Of a stretch of DNA of 64,000 bases, positions 47,917 to 57,216 are shown in pieces. The DNA is from Pseudomonas viridiflava. GTDB taxonomy: Bacteria > Pseudomonadota > Gammaproteobacteria > Pseudomonadales > Pseudomonadaceae. A program made the translations under genes and the position numbers. The stretch covers positions 41,798 through 105,797 of the forward strand of contig NZ_UWFA01000175.1 of assembly GCF_900601905.1 (NCBI RefSeq), read 5' to 3'. A model generated the notes under the pieces. It was not told the DNA's origin, did not search any database, and saw nothing but the letters and a program-made list of their open reading frames with translations. Within the stretch, counting starts at the first letter, position 1. Every line of letters starts with the position of its first letter.

Positions 47917-48297
47917 GTGAAACTCATCAAAGATCAGCAGACCCACGCCTTCGAGTGCCGGATCATCCTGCAGACGCCGGGTCAGAATGCCTTCAGTGAC
48001 CACTTCGATACGGGTTTTCGGGCCGATTCTGCTTTCAAGCCGGATGCGATAGCCCACGGTTTCGCCGACCTTCTCGCCCAGCTCACTGGCCAGGCGTTCA
48101 GCCGCTGCCCGCGCAGCCAATCGGCGCGGCTCAAGCATGAGAATCGTCTGCCCGGCCAGCCAGCTCTCTTGGAGCAATGCCAACGGCACCCGGGTGGTTT
48201 TACCGGCACCCGGCGGCGCCTCAAGCACCGCTTCATGGCGCTCGCTGAGCGCCTGGCGCAGGTCGGGTAAAACGGCATCGATGGGCAGGGAAATCAT
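47848..48297 (-). pseudogene. hrpB: Truncated core hrpB (5' end only)
   Basis: The frame starts as normal HrpB ([17 protein letters not shown], Walker A in [25 protein letters not shown]) and is intact to IFDEFH, where the His codon lies at 47,917-47,919. It then reads [15 protein letters not shown], island sequence, and stops at 47,848. Only ~127 of ~840 residues are HrpB; motifs III-VI and the C-terminal region are lost. The break is at motif II, one of the most conserved stretches of the gene, a typical choice for site-specific integration. A complete divergent hrpB is present at 15,377. Confidence 0.95.
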
Positions 48298-48360
48298 GGC
48301 GGCTCCAGAACAGGCGACCGATTATACGTTGATGCCGCTGTCGCACAGCAAACACTGGAC

Positions 48361-48451
48361 CTGTAGGAGCGCACGAGCACCGCGAGGCCGCGATGGCGGT
48401 GTGTCAGGTAAACCGCTGTCGCGGCCTCGCGGTGCTCGTGCGCTCCTACAG
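48361..48451. repeat. REP pair (inverted), type 1
   Basis: Two outward copies of a CTGTAGGAGCGCACGAGCAC-type unit face each other around a short spacer and can form one long hairpin. The same unit recurs at 49,050. It lies between the hrpB and hydrolase starts and ends in an otherwise core region. Confidence 0.9.
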
Positions 48452-48468
48452 GAAAGCGTGTTAACCCG

Positions 48469-49011
48469 CTACTTAGTCAACCTCCCCAACAACTCCACCC
48501 CCTCAGACCAGACCCCATATCCAGTCTGGCCGTTGATATGGCCGGCGTCTTCCAGCCAGACCAGTTCACTGCCCCAGGCCTGACTGAAGGTTTTGGCGCG
48601 CTCCGGGGTGACGTAGGGATCGTCGGTGCTGACGACCATGATGCTGGGGAACGGCAGGCGTTGGGTCGACATAGGCGTGAAACCTGTGGTGCCCGACGGA
48701 TAGCTTGGCGCTTCGGTGTCGCTGGGTGCCACCAACAGGGCGCCGCGTACTTTGCGCGATTCAGGGTGTTGCTGCGCCCAGAGGGTGATCAACGTCACGG
48801 CCAGACTATGGGCGACCAGCACTACTTCACCCTCAGCCGCCTCGATCTGCTGATTCAGTTGCTCAACCCAGTCGGCGGCAATTGGCGTTTCCCAATCCCG
48901 CTGCTCGACTCTGTGAAACTCCGGGAACTGCCGCTCCCAGTGGGACTGCCAATGGGTTTCCCCTGAATCGAACAGGCCCGGCAGGATCAAAACCTTGGTT
49001 GTCATCTTCAT
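48469..49011 (-). CDS. RBBP9/YdeN-family alpha/beta hydrolase
   Basis: 180 residues, the length of the family: LILPGLFDSGETHWQSHWER at the start, the nucleophile elbow VLVAHSLAV (Ser in H-S-L), the acid region STDDPYVTPERA and the catalytic His in DAGHINGQTGYG. Serine-hydrolase fold; the physiological substrate of bacterial members is not known. A core gene bordered by two REP pairs. Confidence 0.9.
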   Translation of the reverse strand: MKMTTKVLILPGLFDSGETHWQSHWERQFPEFHRVEQRDWETPIAADWVEQLNQQIEAAEGEVVLVAHSLAVTLITLWAQQHPESRKVRGALLVAPSDTEAPSYPSGTTGFTPMSTQRLPFPSIMVVSTDDPYVTPERAKTFSQAWGSELVWLEDAGHINGQTGYGVWSEGVELLGRLTK

Positions 49012-49049
49012 CTCCCTTTAGCGAACCAGCCATGTGCAGCGCATCATAC

Positions 49050-49140
49050 CTGTAGGAGCGCACGAGCACCGCGAGGCCGCGATGGCGGTTTGCCTGATAC
49101 ACCGCCATCGCTGCCTCGCGGTGCTCGTGAGCTCCTACAG
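49050..49140. repeat. REP pair (inverted), type 1
   Basis: Same unit as at 48,361, again as a facing pair, with a few base changes in the right arm (GAGCTCCTACAG). Between the hydrolase start and the lipoprotein gene. Confidence 0.9.
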
Positions 49141-49212
49141 ATTCGCGCAGATTGCCCGCCAACCGTAACCATTTGCCTTGTATAGTTGCCCCTTCACTAC
49201 ACGGAGATCTTC

Positions 49213-49632
49213 ATGCGCATTCCTTCCCGTTTCATCGGCGGCGTCATGGTCGCTGCTCTGCTGACCCAACTCACCGCGTGCGGCAGTATTTTCTATCCGG
49301 AACGACGCGGCCAGATTGATGGCAAGATCGACCCGGCGATTGCCGTGCTAGATGCCGTCGGCCTGCTGTTCTACGTGATCCCCGGCCTGATTGCCTTTGG
49401 CGTGGACTTCGCAACGGGCGCGATCTACTTCCCTCACGGTCAGAGCGCGCAGGTCGATCCACAAAAGCTGCAACCAGCGATCAATGCTGACGGCACTGTC
49501 GACAACAGCAAACTGCAAGCCATCCTGGAAACCGAGCTGGGCCGCACCCTGCCGTTGAACGATCCGCGCCTGATTCAGCATCGCGGCAGTGTGCAGCAGC
49601 TGGCAAGCCTGGGCCTGGCCCCGTCTGCCTGA
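49213..49632 (+). CDS. YceK/YidQ-type small lipoprotein
   Basis: 139 residues: a lipoprotein signal peptide ending in the lipobox LTAC (Cys about residue 24), then GSIFYPERRGQIDGKIDPAIAVLDAVGLLFYVIPGLIAF, the YceK family pattern, with two hydrophobic stretches. I choose the ATG at 49,213 because GGAG lies seven bases upstream and the signal peptide starts there. It is probably anchored in the outer or inner membrane. It precedes the cation exporter by 21 bases and may be co-transcribed with it. Function unknown. Confidence 0.85.
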   Translation: MRIPSRFIGGVMVAALLTQLTACGSIFYPERRGQIDGKIDPAIAVLDAVGLLFYVIPGLIAFGVDFATGAIYFPHGQSAQVDPQKLQPAINADGTVDNSKLQAILETELGRTLPLNDPRLIQHRGSVQQLASLGLAPSA

Positions 49633-49653
49633 ATGTGATTTGAAGGAAGCACC

Positions 49654-50550
49654 ATGAGCACCAGCCTTGAACACGCCCGCCTGTTGCGTCTGGCAACCCG
49701 GGCTTCGCTGGCGGTGGCCAGTGTCCTGATCATTGCCAAGGCGGTGGCGTGGTGGCTAAGCGGTTCGGTCAGCCTGCTCGCGGGCCTGACCGACTCGCTG
49801 CTCGATGGCGCGGCGTCGTTTCTGAATCTGCTGGCGGTGCACTACGCCTTGCGCCCTGCCGATGATGACCACCGTTATGGCCACGGCAAAGCCGAAGCCT
49901 TGTCGGGGATGGCGCAAGCGCTGTTCATTGCGGTCAGTGGCTGCCTGATCGGCTTTCAGGCCGTGGAGCGGATCCAGAACCCGGAGCCGATAAGCGCCGC
50001 CGGCCTGGGTATCGCCGTCATGCTGCTGTCACTGGCGCTGACCGTTGCGCTGCTGACGCTGCAACACAAAGTCGTCAAGGAAACCGGTTCGGCGGCCATT
50101 CGCGCCGACTCCCTGCATTACCGTTCGGACCTGCTGCTCAACGTCGGGATTCTCGTGGCCCTGGTAATGGCCTGGTTTGGCTGGCAGAGCCTGGATGCCT
50201 GGTTCGGGTTGGGGATATCGCTGTATATCCTCTGGAGCGCGTTTCAGATCGCCCGGGAGACCATCTCGGTACTGATGGACGAAGAACTGCCGGTGGATGT
50301 CAGCGCCCATATGCTCGAACTGGCCTGCAGCGTTCCCGGCGTGCTGGGGGCCCACGACCTGCGTACGCGGATATCCGGCAATCACTGGTTTGTGCAGTTG
50401 CACCTGGAGTTGCCAGGCAACCTGACGCTTTCGGTTGCCCATGGCATCAGTGATCGCGCCGCCGAAGCCATCCATCGTGAATACCCGAAGGCGGAAGTGC
50501 TGGTGCACGCCGACCCTCAGGAAGTGGTGCGCCCGACTCCGGCCGGCTGA
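49654..50550 (+). CDS. fieF: Cation diffusion facilitator (FieF/YiiP type)
   Basis: 298 residues: six transmembrane helices, the metal-site motifs LTDSLLDGAASFLN (D-x-x-x-D) and RADSLHYRSDLLLN (D-x-x-x-D on helix 5), and HRYGHGKAEALSG, followed by a ~90-residue cytoplasmic ferredoxin-like domain. Exports Zn2+ or Fe2+ in exchange for protons. Length and motifs match FieF. Its stop abuts the stop of the convergent DUF6515 gene. Confidence 0.93.
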   Translation: MSTSLEHARLLRLATRASLAVASVLIIAKAVAWWLSGSVSLLAGLTDSLLDGAASFLNLLAVHYALRPADDDHRYGHGKAEALSGMAQALFIAVSGCLIGFQAVERIQNPEPISAAGLGIAVMLLSLALTVALLTLQHKVVKETGSAAIRADSLHYRSDLLLNVGILVALVMAWFGWQSLDAWFGLGISLYILWSAFQIARETISVLMDEELPVDVSAHMLELACSVPGVLGAHDLRTRISGNHWFVQLHLELPGNLTLSVAHGISDRAAEAIHREYPKAEVLVHADPQEVVRPTPAG

Positions 50551-51702
50551 TCAGTTAATGGTGTAGCCACGCCCCATCAGGCAGGCCACCATGGAGCGCC
50601 GATAGACCTGAATCATCGCCGGAGCATTGGGCGAGTTCGGGTCCGCCGGGTCGAAGCTACTTTGCTCGACGGACCAGCGATAGCAATCGTACTTGTCCTG
50701 TGCGACCTGCTCCTGACTCTGCCCATTGGCCGGGTAGGCGATGGGGTCATACGGGCTGCTGGCCGGCGTTTGCTGGGTGTAGGCAGGTTCGACGTTCTGC
50801 GGCGGGTAGACCACCTCGTAATCCTGAGTGTCTTGCTGATAGGTGTAGTACGTCCCGGCGGCCAGGAAAAACAGCGCACTGCCGGCCCAGATCTCCTGAG
50901 AATATGCAGGCAGACTGCGCACCCGCATCCCGTAAGGCGGAGTCACAACCACATAACGCGGGCCTTGCGGACGGTACCAGTAACCGTCTGAATAGAAATA
51001 ATCCTGCCCGCGATAAGGCACCCGTGAATAGCTACCGGGCACTCGATCCGTGACATAGCCCGGGCGATATTGCGGGCCACCGCCCCAACCGTTGCCGTGA
51101 CCATCAGGTCGGCCGGTCCAGTGATCGTTGGGCCGGTTGTCGCCGCGATTGCCTCGATAGCCGTTGTCCTGATAGTAGCCCTGGCGCGGAGGTTGAGTCT
51201 GCCGGGCTTCGCCGGGACCGCTCTGGATCGGCAGGTTGTTCTGGCGCTGCTGCAATTGCTGACGCTGCTCGATCTGGCGTTGCTGAATCTGTTGCTGCTG
51301 AAGCTGCTGTTGTTGCTGGCGATCGACCTGCCGCTGCTGCATCTGCTGCTGTTGAATCTGTTGCTGCTGCTGACGATCCACGTCGCGAATCTGCTGCTGT
51401 TGCTGACGCTCGACCTGACGCTGCTGATTCTGTTGCTGTTGAATCTGCTGTTGCTGCTGGCGATCCACGTCACGAACCTGCTGATCCTGCTGACGCTGGA
51501 CATCACGCTGCTGATCGCGTTGTTGCTGAACCTGCTGCTGTTGCTGGCGGCGCTCATACTGCTGCTGTTGCGCCGCATTCGGCTGACCGCCGCCATTGCC
51601 GCGGTTCATGTCGCGGGGCGCTTCGTCCCCGGCCAGCGCCTGGGCACTCATGTTTAGACACAACAGGCTGATACCTGCCAAATGCCAGATGCCCGATTTC
51701 AT
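50551..51702 (-). CDS. DUF6515-type glutamine-rich secreted protein
   Basis: 383 residues: signal peptide (to AQALA), then ~120 residues dominated by Gln with interspersed Arg and Asp-Val (QQQQIQQQQ and RQVERQQQQ units), a Gly/Asn/Arg-rich linker, then a ~130-residue conserved C-terminal domain with VPYRGQDYFYSDGYWYRP and YDCYRWSVEQSSFDP. The C-terminal motifs match the DUF6515 group. The Gln tract probably forms a coiled coil. I start it at 51,702, where GAGGC precedes the ATG. Location is periplasmic or outer envelope; function unknown. Confidence 0.85.
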   Translation of the reverse strand: MKSGIWHLAGISLLCLNMSAQALAGDEAPRDMNRGNGGGQPNAAQQQQYERRQQQQQVQQQRDQQRDVQRQQDQQVRDVDRQQQQQIQQQQNQQRQVERQQQQQIRDVDRQQQQQIQQQQMQQRQVDRQQQQQLQQQQIQQRQIEQRQQLQQRQNNLPIQSGPGEARQTQPPRQGYYQDNGYRGNRGDNRPNDHWTGRPDGHGNGWGGGPQYRPGYVTDRVPGSYSRVPYRGQDYFYSDGYWYRPQGPRYVVVTPPYGMRVRSLPAYSQEIWAGSALFFLAAGTYYTYQQDTQDYEVVYPPQNVEPAYTQQTPASSPYDPIAYPANGQSQEQVAQDKYDCYRWSVEQSSFDPADPNSPNAPAMIQVYRRSMVACLMGRGYTIN

Positions 51703-51813
51703 GCTTGCCTCACAGGGATGCCGGTGGATACGAATAGGACTGCGATATTGATGCGCCGTTCGCCGCATGCTATCAGCAGGCTACCAGTCTCGAACATAAT
51801 CCTGATGCAAGAA

Positions 51814-51837
51814 AAAGGGGGCCTGGCGGCCCCCTTT
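51814..51837 (-). terminator. Rho-independent terminator (minus strand)
   Basis: A perfect 10-bp stem (AAAGGGGGCC...GGCCCCCTTT) with a TGGC loop, followed on the minus strand by a T-run (CCCCCTTTTTC). No recognisable minus-strand gene ends just upstream at 51,838-52,122, so it may belong to a lost or very small gene. Confidence 0.75.
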
Positions 51838-52122
51838 GGGAATTTCGTCCTGGCTCAACGCTTTTGACGTCGGCTCACCTCATGCCGTCTTCTGGACAGT
51901 ATGCAGCCCGGGGGCCTGGCCAACCCTTTGGGGCTGGAGGCCGCGGCTGGCCTGATTCGGCGAGCCGCGCTGGACGCTATGTCCGGGCAGTGATTCTGTT
52001 AAAAAGAATAGGCCTGAGGGCGTGGCAGATGATTGCGAAAATTGCTCGATAAAACATTACTTGCGCAATTTTTAACTTCAGATGAATAATTCGGCGCAAT
52101 CCAACCGAGAAAGGGGAAGTTC

Positions 52123-52602
52123 GTGAGCAAACTCGACAGATATGACCTGAGCATTTTGGCGGAATTGCAGCGTGACGCACGGATTTCCAATCAGGAGTTG
52201 GCCGAGCGCATCGGCCTGTCGCCCTCGCCTTGCTCGCGACGGGTCAAACAGCTTGAAGATGACGGCTATATCGTCCGCCAGGTTGCACTCCTGGACCGCA
52301 AAAAGCTGGGCCTGAACCTCACCGCCTACGTGTTGATCGGCATGGACCGTCACACGCCGGAGCGCTTCGAAAATTTCGAGATGCATATTCGCAACCTGCC
52401 TCAGGTTCAGGATTGCAGTCTGGTGACGGGGATGGATGCGGACTACCAGCTTAAAGTCGTGGTGCCTGACATGGATCATTACCAAAAACTGCTGTTGGGC
52501 CACCTTACTCGTATTGAAGGCGTGACCAGCGTCAGGTCGAGCTTTGTGCTTAATCAGGTGTTGGCCAGCACCGAGATGCCCTTGACACATCTGCGCAACT
52601 GA
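52123..52602 (+). CDS. Lrp/AsnC-family transcriptional regulator
   Basis: 159 residues: N-terminal helix-turn-helix (RYDLSILAELQRDARISNQE, IGLSPSPCSRRVKQLEDDGYI) and a C-terminal RAM domain (VQDCSLVTGMDADYQLKVVV). GTG start with AAAGGGGAAG upstream. Lrp-type regulators usually sense an amino acid. The likely target gene is not evident; the upstream side holds an orphan terminator, where a divergent gene might have been lost. Confidence 0.93.
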   Translation: MSKLDRYDLSILAELQRDARISNQELAERIGLSPSPCSRRVKQLEDDGYIVRQVALLDRKKLGLNLTAYVLIGMDRHTPERFENFEMHIRNLPQVQDCSLVTGMDADYQLKVVVPDMDHYQKLLLGHLTRIEGVTSVRSSFVLNQVLASTEMPLTHLRN

Positions 52603-52619
52603 CCGGTTGGAGAGAAACC

Positions 52620-52820
52620 ATGGACCCGGCGCTACTCGAAGAATGGATGATGACGATTCTGGTCACCCTGCTCATCGGTTTCATGGGGTTCATCGTCTGG
52701 GACCTGGCTAAAAACTCCAGGGCCGGACGCTTCGGGACCATGATCCTGTTCTTCGTGCTGGGTTTGGGGATCATGGCGTTTGTGATCAAGAGTGTGGTGA
52801 TTGCTTACATGGGAAGCTGA
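52620..52820 (+). CDS. DUF2788 small membrane protein
   Basis: 66 residues with two transmembrane helices (MTILVTLLIGFMGFIVWDLA and MILFFVLGLGIMAFVIKSVV) separated by a basic loop (KNSRAGRFGT). This matches DUF2788, common in Pseudomonas. It follows the Lrp gene by 17 bases with a GGAGAGAAACC ribosome site. Function unknown. Confidence 0.88.
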   Translation: MDPALLEEWMMTILVTLLIGFMGFIVWDLAKNSRAGRFGTMILFFVLGLGIMAFVIKSVVIAYMGS

Positions 52821-52844
52821 ATCGTAGAAACGGAACGGACTCCC

Positions 52845-52936
52845 TGTGGGAGCGAGCTTGCTCGCGAAGACTCAAGTACCTTCACCGAGCATGCCAGGAA
52901 TCAAACACCTTCTTCGCAAGCAAACTTGCTCCCACA
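52845..52936. repeat. REP pair (inverted), type 2
   Basis: A TGTGGGAGCGAGCTTGCTCGCG unit and a degenerate facing copy (TTCGCAAGCAAACTTGCTCCCAC) bracket ~45 bases. This is the common Pseudomonas REP type. Confidence 0.85.
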
Positions 52937-52957
52937 AAATCAAATACAGCCACATGA

Positions 52958-53584
52958 TCACAACTTCGCCGGCACTTCCCGCCACTGCCCTTGATCCAGC
53001 CCCTCGATGCTCCAGTCACCAATCCTGACCCGCACCAGCCTCAGCGTCGGCAAGCCAACCGCTGCTGTCATGCGTCGCACCTGGCGATTGCGGCCTTCCT
53101 TGATGATCAGCTCCAGCCAGCTGGTGGGCACGCTCTTGCGAAACCGTACCGGCGGGTCACGCGGCCACAGCTGCGGCTCGTCCAGCTGCCGGGCCTGGGC
53201 AGGCAAGGTCGGGCCGTCATTGAGCTGCACGCCGTCGCGCAACTGCTGCAGCTGTTCAGCAGTGGGCTCGCCTTCAACCTGCACCCAATAGGTCTTGGGC
53301 AACTTGTGTCTGGGGTCGGCAATCCGCGCCTGCAGTTGGCCGTCGTTGGTCAACAGCAGCAACCCCTCGCTGTCCCGGTCCAGCCGACCGGCCGGGTAAA
53401 TGCCGGGGACATCGATGAAATCCTTGAGCGTCGCCCGCCCTTCGCCATCGCTGAACTGGGTCAGCACGTCAAACGGTTTGTTGAACAGAATCAGTTTCGG
53501 CTCGGCTGGCGGAGCCTTGGCGATGCGACGGTTTGTACCCGGACTGGCAGGGCGACGAGCGGGAGGACGCTGGATACGGGACAT
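52958..53584 (-). CDS. rluE: 23S rRNA pseudouridine synthase RluE
   Basis: 208 residues of the RsuA/RluE family without an S4 domain: [20 protein letters not shown], the catalytic Asp in [31 protein letters not shown] and [25 protein letters not shown]. RluE modifies U2457 of 23S rRNA. I place the start at the ATG at 53,584; the upstream extension would need a TTG within a terminator-like hairpin. Confidence 0.9.
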   Translation of the reverse strand: MSRIQRPPARRPASPGTNRRIAKAPPAEPKLILFNKPFDVLTQFSDGEGRATLKDFIDVPGIYPAGRLDRDSEGLLLLTNDGQLQARIADPRHKLPKTYWVQVEGEPTAEQLQQLRDGVQLNDGPTLPAQARQLDEPQLWPRDPPVRFRKSVPTSWLELIIKEGRNRQVRRMTAAVGLPTLRLVRVRIGDWSIEGLDQGQWREVPAKL

Positions 53585-53611
53585 GAGGTTTCGGTAATCG
53601 GAAAACAGAAA

Positions 53612-53629
53612 GGGCCACTTTAGTGGCCC
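53612..53629 (-). terminator. Terminator of amn (minus strand)
   Basis: GGGCCAC-TTTA-GTGGCCC with a T-rich tail on the minus strand (CCCTTTCTGTTTTCC), 21 bases after the amn stop and before rluE. Confidence 0.75.
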
Positions 53630-53649
53630 CTTGTGCAAATACCAAACAC

Positions 53650-55113
53650 TTAACGGAACGGCGGCTCATCGAAGCTGCGCAATTTGCGCGAGTGCAACGA
53701 GTTCAGCTCGGTACGCAACAGGTCCAGCGCGGCAATCCCGATATTCAAATGCTGGCTGACCGCACGCTCGTAGAACGCGTTGGCCGAGCCTGGCAGTTTG
53801 ATTTCACTGTGCAGCGGCTTGTCCGAGACGCACAACAACGTGCCATACGGCACTCGCAGGCGATAACCCTGGGCCGCAATGGTGCCGCTTTCCATGTCCA
53901 CGGCAACCGCACGGGACAGGTTGATCAATGGACGCTCCTGGGCCCAGCGCAATTCCCAGTTGCGGTCGTCGTAGGTCAGCACGGTGCCGGTCCGCAGCCG
54001 CTTTTTCAGATCGTCGCCACGCTCGCCAGTCACTTGCGCGGCCGACTCCTGCAACGCCAGCTGCACTTCAGCCAGTGCCGGGATCGGGATGTGGGGCGGC
54101 AAGACCCGATCAAGAATGCCGTCGCGACGCATGTAGGCGTGCGCCAACACATAGTCACCGATGGTCTGCGACTGACGCAGGCCGCCGCAGTGGCCGATCA
54201 TCAGCCAGCAGTGCGGACGCAGCACGGCCAGGTGATCGGTGATGTTCTTGGCGTTGGACGGGCCGACGCCAATGTTGACCAGGGTAACGCCATGACCGTC
54301 TTCGGCGATCAGGTGGTAAGCCGGCATCTGGTAGCGGTGCCAGACCACGCTGGCGACGATGGCCTGAGCCTCGCCGTGATCCATGCTCTTCTCGACGACC
54401 ACGTTACCAGGCAGGACCATGCGCACGAAACGCGGGTCTTCGCGCAGTTTTTCCAGGCCGTGCACGATGAACTGGTCTACATAGCGGTGGTAGTTGGTCA
54501 GCAGGATCCACGGCTGCACATGACGCCAGTCGCTGCCGGTGTAGTGCACCAGCCGACGCAGGGAAAAATCTACCCGGGCGGCATCGAACAGGGCCAGAGG
54601 CAGCGGATTGGTGTTGGCCCAGTCATAAAGGCCATCGGCAATACCATCGGTGGCGGCGGACAAATCAGTGCTGGGGAAAACCCGCGCCAGCGCCGCAGCC
54701 GTGACACCGGAACCGGCCAACTCATCGCCCTGCTCGACCACGTAGGGGTAAGGGATGTTCTGCTCGCTGACACCCACTTCCACAACGATGGTGAATTCAG
54801 CCATCAACGGTTTGAGCTGTTCGAGCAGGTATTTACGGAACGCCGCCGGATGGGTCACGGTGACGCTGTAAACGCCTGGGAGCTGGACCTTGGCGTAGGC
54901 GCGGGTGGTCAGCGGCACTTCGCCATGGCTGTGGTAGGTCAAGCGTATTTCAGGATAGCGAAACAGCGAGCGCTCATCGGCATCGGGCTCGACCCGGTCT
55001 TTCAGATAACGCTTCAGAGCAAGGCTCAACGCGCTGGTCGCACGCTCGTGCAGGGCAGCCAGGCGGTCAACCGCCTGCTCGGCCGTTTCAACGACAATAA
55101 AGTTTTCGGTCAC
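53650..55113 (-). CDS. amn: AMP nucleosidase
   Basis: 487 residues, full length for Amn: a unique N-terminal domain ([20 protein letters not shown]) followed by a nucleoside-phosphorylase-like catalytic domain ([63 protein letters not shown]). It splits AMP to adenine and ribose-5-phosphate. I use the GTG at 55,113 (AAGGA upstream); the longer open frame upstream reads through REP DNA. Core gene. Confidence 0.94.
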   Translation of the reverse strand: MTENFIVVETAEQAVDRLAALHERATSALSLALKRYLKDRVEPDADERSLFRYPEIRLTYHSHGEVPLTTRAYAKVQLPGVYSVTVTHPAAFRKYLLEQLKPLMAEFTIVVEVGVSEQNIPYPYVVEQGDELAGSGVTAAALARVFPSTDLSAATDGIADGLYDWANTNPLPLALFDAARVDFSLRRLVHYTGSDWRHVQPWILLTNYHRYVDQFIVHGLEKLREDPRFVRMVLPGNVVVEKSMDHGEAQAIVASVVWHRYQMPAYHLIAEDGHGVTLVNIGVGPSNAKNITDHLAVLRPHCWLMIGHCGGLRQSQTIGDYVLAHAYMRRDGILDRVLPPHIPIPALAEVQLALQESAAQVTGERGDDLKKRLRTGTVLTYDDRNWELRWAQERPLINLSRAVAVDMESGTIAAQGYRLRVPYGTLLCVSDKPLHSEIKLPGSANAFYERAVSQHLNIGIAALDLLRTELNSLHSRKLRSFDEPPFR

Positions 55114-55212
55114 GATTCGTATCCTTCTGATCTTGCAGGCCTCCATCTTGCCTGCATCCTCGGGGGAAGGCACTAGTGGCGGTGTGGAAGATTCCTCCCT
55201 GGAAACCCGATT

Positions 55213-55301
55213 CTGTGGGAGCGAGGCTTGCCCGCGATGAGGCTGGATGCGGTTAGCTTGAAACCCCAGCGCTCTGATCGCAGGCAAGCCTCGCTCTGCA
55301 G
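55213..55301. repeat. REP pair (inverted), type 2
   Basis: CTGTGGGAGCGAGGCTTGCC and a facing GGCAAGCCTCGCTCTGCAG copy separated by about 50 bases, between amn and the aidB-like gene. Confidence 0.85.
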
Positions 55302-55314
55302 GACCTGCCTGGTG

Positions 55315-56961
55315 TCAGGTCTGTGGCGAGGAGCGCATCACCAACGTCTCGACATCCACTCCGCGAGGCAAGGTGCCATATACCCCGTTGCGCGATGCGA
55401 TTCGGCTGGCGATGAATCCGTCGCTGACTGCCGAGTTACCCGCCTCCAGCAGCAACCTGGCCTGCAGCGCCACGGCAATATCCTCGGTCAGCTGTCGGGC
55501 GCGGTACTGGATGTCGCTGGTGTCCCGGAATGCCGCTTTAAGGCGATCGATGTGCAGCGCCAGGTGCTGATCGCCATGGCCGTCGCCCAATTCATCGAAC
55601 AGGGTGTCCAGCACGCCCGGCTCTTTGGACAGCGCGCGCAATACGTCAAGGCACTGCACGTTGCCCGAGCCTTCCCAGGTGGAATTGACCGGCGCTTCGC
55701 GATACAGACGCGGCAGGATGCTGTCCTCCACATAACCTGCGCCGCCCATGCATTCCGCAGCCTCATTGATCATGGCCGGGGCCCGTTTGCAGATCCAGTA
55801 TTTACCCACGGCCGTTACCAGCCGGGCGAATCGTACTACATGTGGATCATCCAGATGATCCAGCGCCCTGCCCATGCGCAGGCTCAAGGCCAAGGCGGCT
55901 TCGCTTTCCAGCGCCAGATCAGCGAGCACATTCTGCATCAACGGCTGCTCGGCGAGCACCCGGCCGCCGACCGTGCGATGGGCGCAATGATGAGTGGCTT
56001 GAGTCAGGGCCTGACGCATCAAGGCGCTGGAGCCGACCATACAATCAAAGCGGGTCATGGCGACCATTTCAATGATGGTCGCCACTCCTCGCCCTTCTTC
56101 ACCGATCATCCACGCCAGCGCACCGCGAAACTCGACCTCGCTGGACGCATTGGACCAATTGCCCAGTTTGTTCTTCAGCCGCTGTATGTAGAACTCGTTG
56201 CGGGTGTCATCCGGGCGATGTCTGGGCAGCAGGAAACAGCTCAGACCTTTGTCGGTTTGTGCCAGGGTCAAAAACGCATCGCACATCGGCGCCGAGCAAA
56301 ACCACTTATGCCCGATCAACTCATAAGCCTGCCCAGGCCCCGGCGCGCCAGTCGGGTAGGCGCGGGTGGTATTGGCGCGCACATCGGTGCCGCCTTGTTT
56401 TTCGGTCATCGCCATACCGATGGTCACACCGGCCTTATGGGCCATGCCGAGGTTGCGCGGGTCATAGTCAGTGGCGAGTACTTTGGGCAACCAGTGTCTG
56501 GCGAGATCAGGTTGCAGGCGCAAAGCCGGAACACTGGCGAAGGTCATGGTCAACGGACAACCGCTGCCCGCTTCCGCCTGGCTGTGCAGATAACTCATGG
56601 CTGCCCGGGCGACATGAGCGCCGGGCTGAGGATCGGTCCACGGCAATGATGGCAGGCCGTGCTCAACCGCCGTGCGCATCAGCTCATGGTAGGCAGGATG
56701 AAATTCCACCAGATCAATGCGATGACCGTAACGATCATGGCTGGCAAAGACCGGTTTATTCTGATTGGCGAGAAACCCGGCGGCCATCAATGGCCCGCCT
56801 GCCAGCGCGCCGTAGGCATCAATCCGCCCCTGAGCCCAATCCGCGCCAAATCGCTGCGCCCACTGTTGCAGCGCCAGGTCGATTCGGTAGAGATTGGCGC
56901 CCTCCAGGGACGGCGGTTGGTTGGTCACTTCATGGGTTTCGGCGAACTGATGCAGGTTCAT
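55315..56961 (-). CDS. AidB-like acyl-CoA dehydrogenase
   Basis: 548 residues: N-terminal EVTNQPPSLEGANLYRIDLAL typical of AidB, then an acyl-CoA dehydrogenase core (GMAMTEKQGGTDVRANTTRA, GHKWFCSAPMCDAFLTLAQT, GEEGRGVATIIEMVAMTR) and CMGGAGYVEDSILPRLYREAPVNSTWEGSGNVQCLDVLRAL. AidB binds FAD and DNA and protects against alkylating agents; its enzyme role is uncertain. Length matches AidB (~540 aa). Core gene, single transcript. Confidence 0.92.
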   Translation of the reverse strand: MNLHQFAETHEVTNQPPSLEGANLYRIDLALQQWAQRFGADWAQGRIDAYGALAGGPLMAAGFLANQNKPVFASHDRYGHRIDLVEFHPAYHELMRTAVEHGLPSLPWTDPQPGAHVARAAMSYLHSQAEAGSGCPLTMTFASVPALRLQPDLARHWLPKVLATDYDPRNLGMAHKAGVTIGMAMTEKQGGTDVRANTTRAYPTGAPGPGQAYELIGHKWFCSAPMCDAFLTLAQTDKGLSCFLLPRHRPDDTRNEFYIQRLKNKLGNWSNASSEVEFRGALAWMIGEEGRGVATIIEMVAMTRFDCMVGSSALMRQALTQATHHCAHRTVGGRVLAEQPLMQNVLADLALESEAALALSLRMGRALDHLDDPHVVRFARLVTAVGKYWICKRAPAMINEAAECMGGAGYVEDSILPRLYREAPVNSTWEGSGNVQCLDVLRALSKEPGVLDTLFDELGDGHGDQHLALHIDRLKAAFRDTSDIQYRARQLTEDIAVALQARLLLEAGNSAVSDGFIASRIASRNGVYGTLPRGVDVETLVMRSSPQT

Positions 56962-57216
56962 GACGCGCCTCCTTCATCAAGGAAAATTACGGTCTGGGGC
57001 GCAGCGATGGCTGCGCGCCTGATACATCGCCTTTGCAGCCTTCGGCAGCTCCTGCACGTTCTGCGTTTCTTCAGACGCACCACCGACCTGTCGGAGCTGA
57101 CCGAGGTTACGAGGGCTGCGAAGGCGGTACTCGCAAGTGGCTAGAGGGTGCGATCATGAACCGCCCGATACCCATTAAAAAGTGCCATATCCGACGAATC
57201 AACGGCGCTTTTACCC

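Noticed and set aside
51070..51657. Long Leu-rich open frame on the plus strand
   Set aside because: It is the mirror of the Gln-rich tract of the DUF6515 gene (CAG/CAA read as CTG/TTG).
53623..55176. 517-codon open frame opposite amn
   Set aside because: GC-rich shadow frame; the minus strand carries a full, conserved AMP nucleosidase.
55228..56649. 473-codon open frame opposite the aidB-like gene
   Set aside because: Shadow of a conserved acyl-CoA dehydrogenase, with no ribosome site or recognisable motif.
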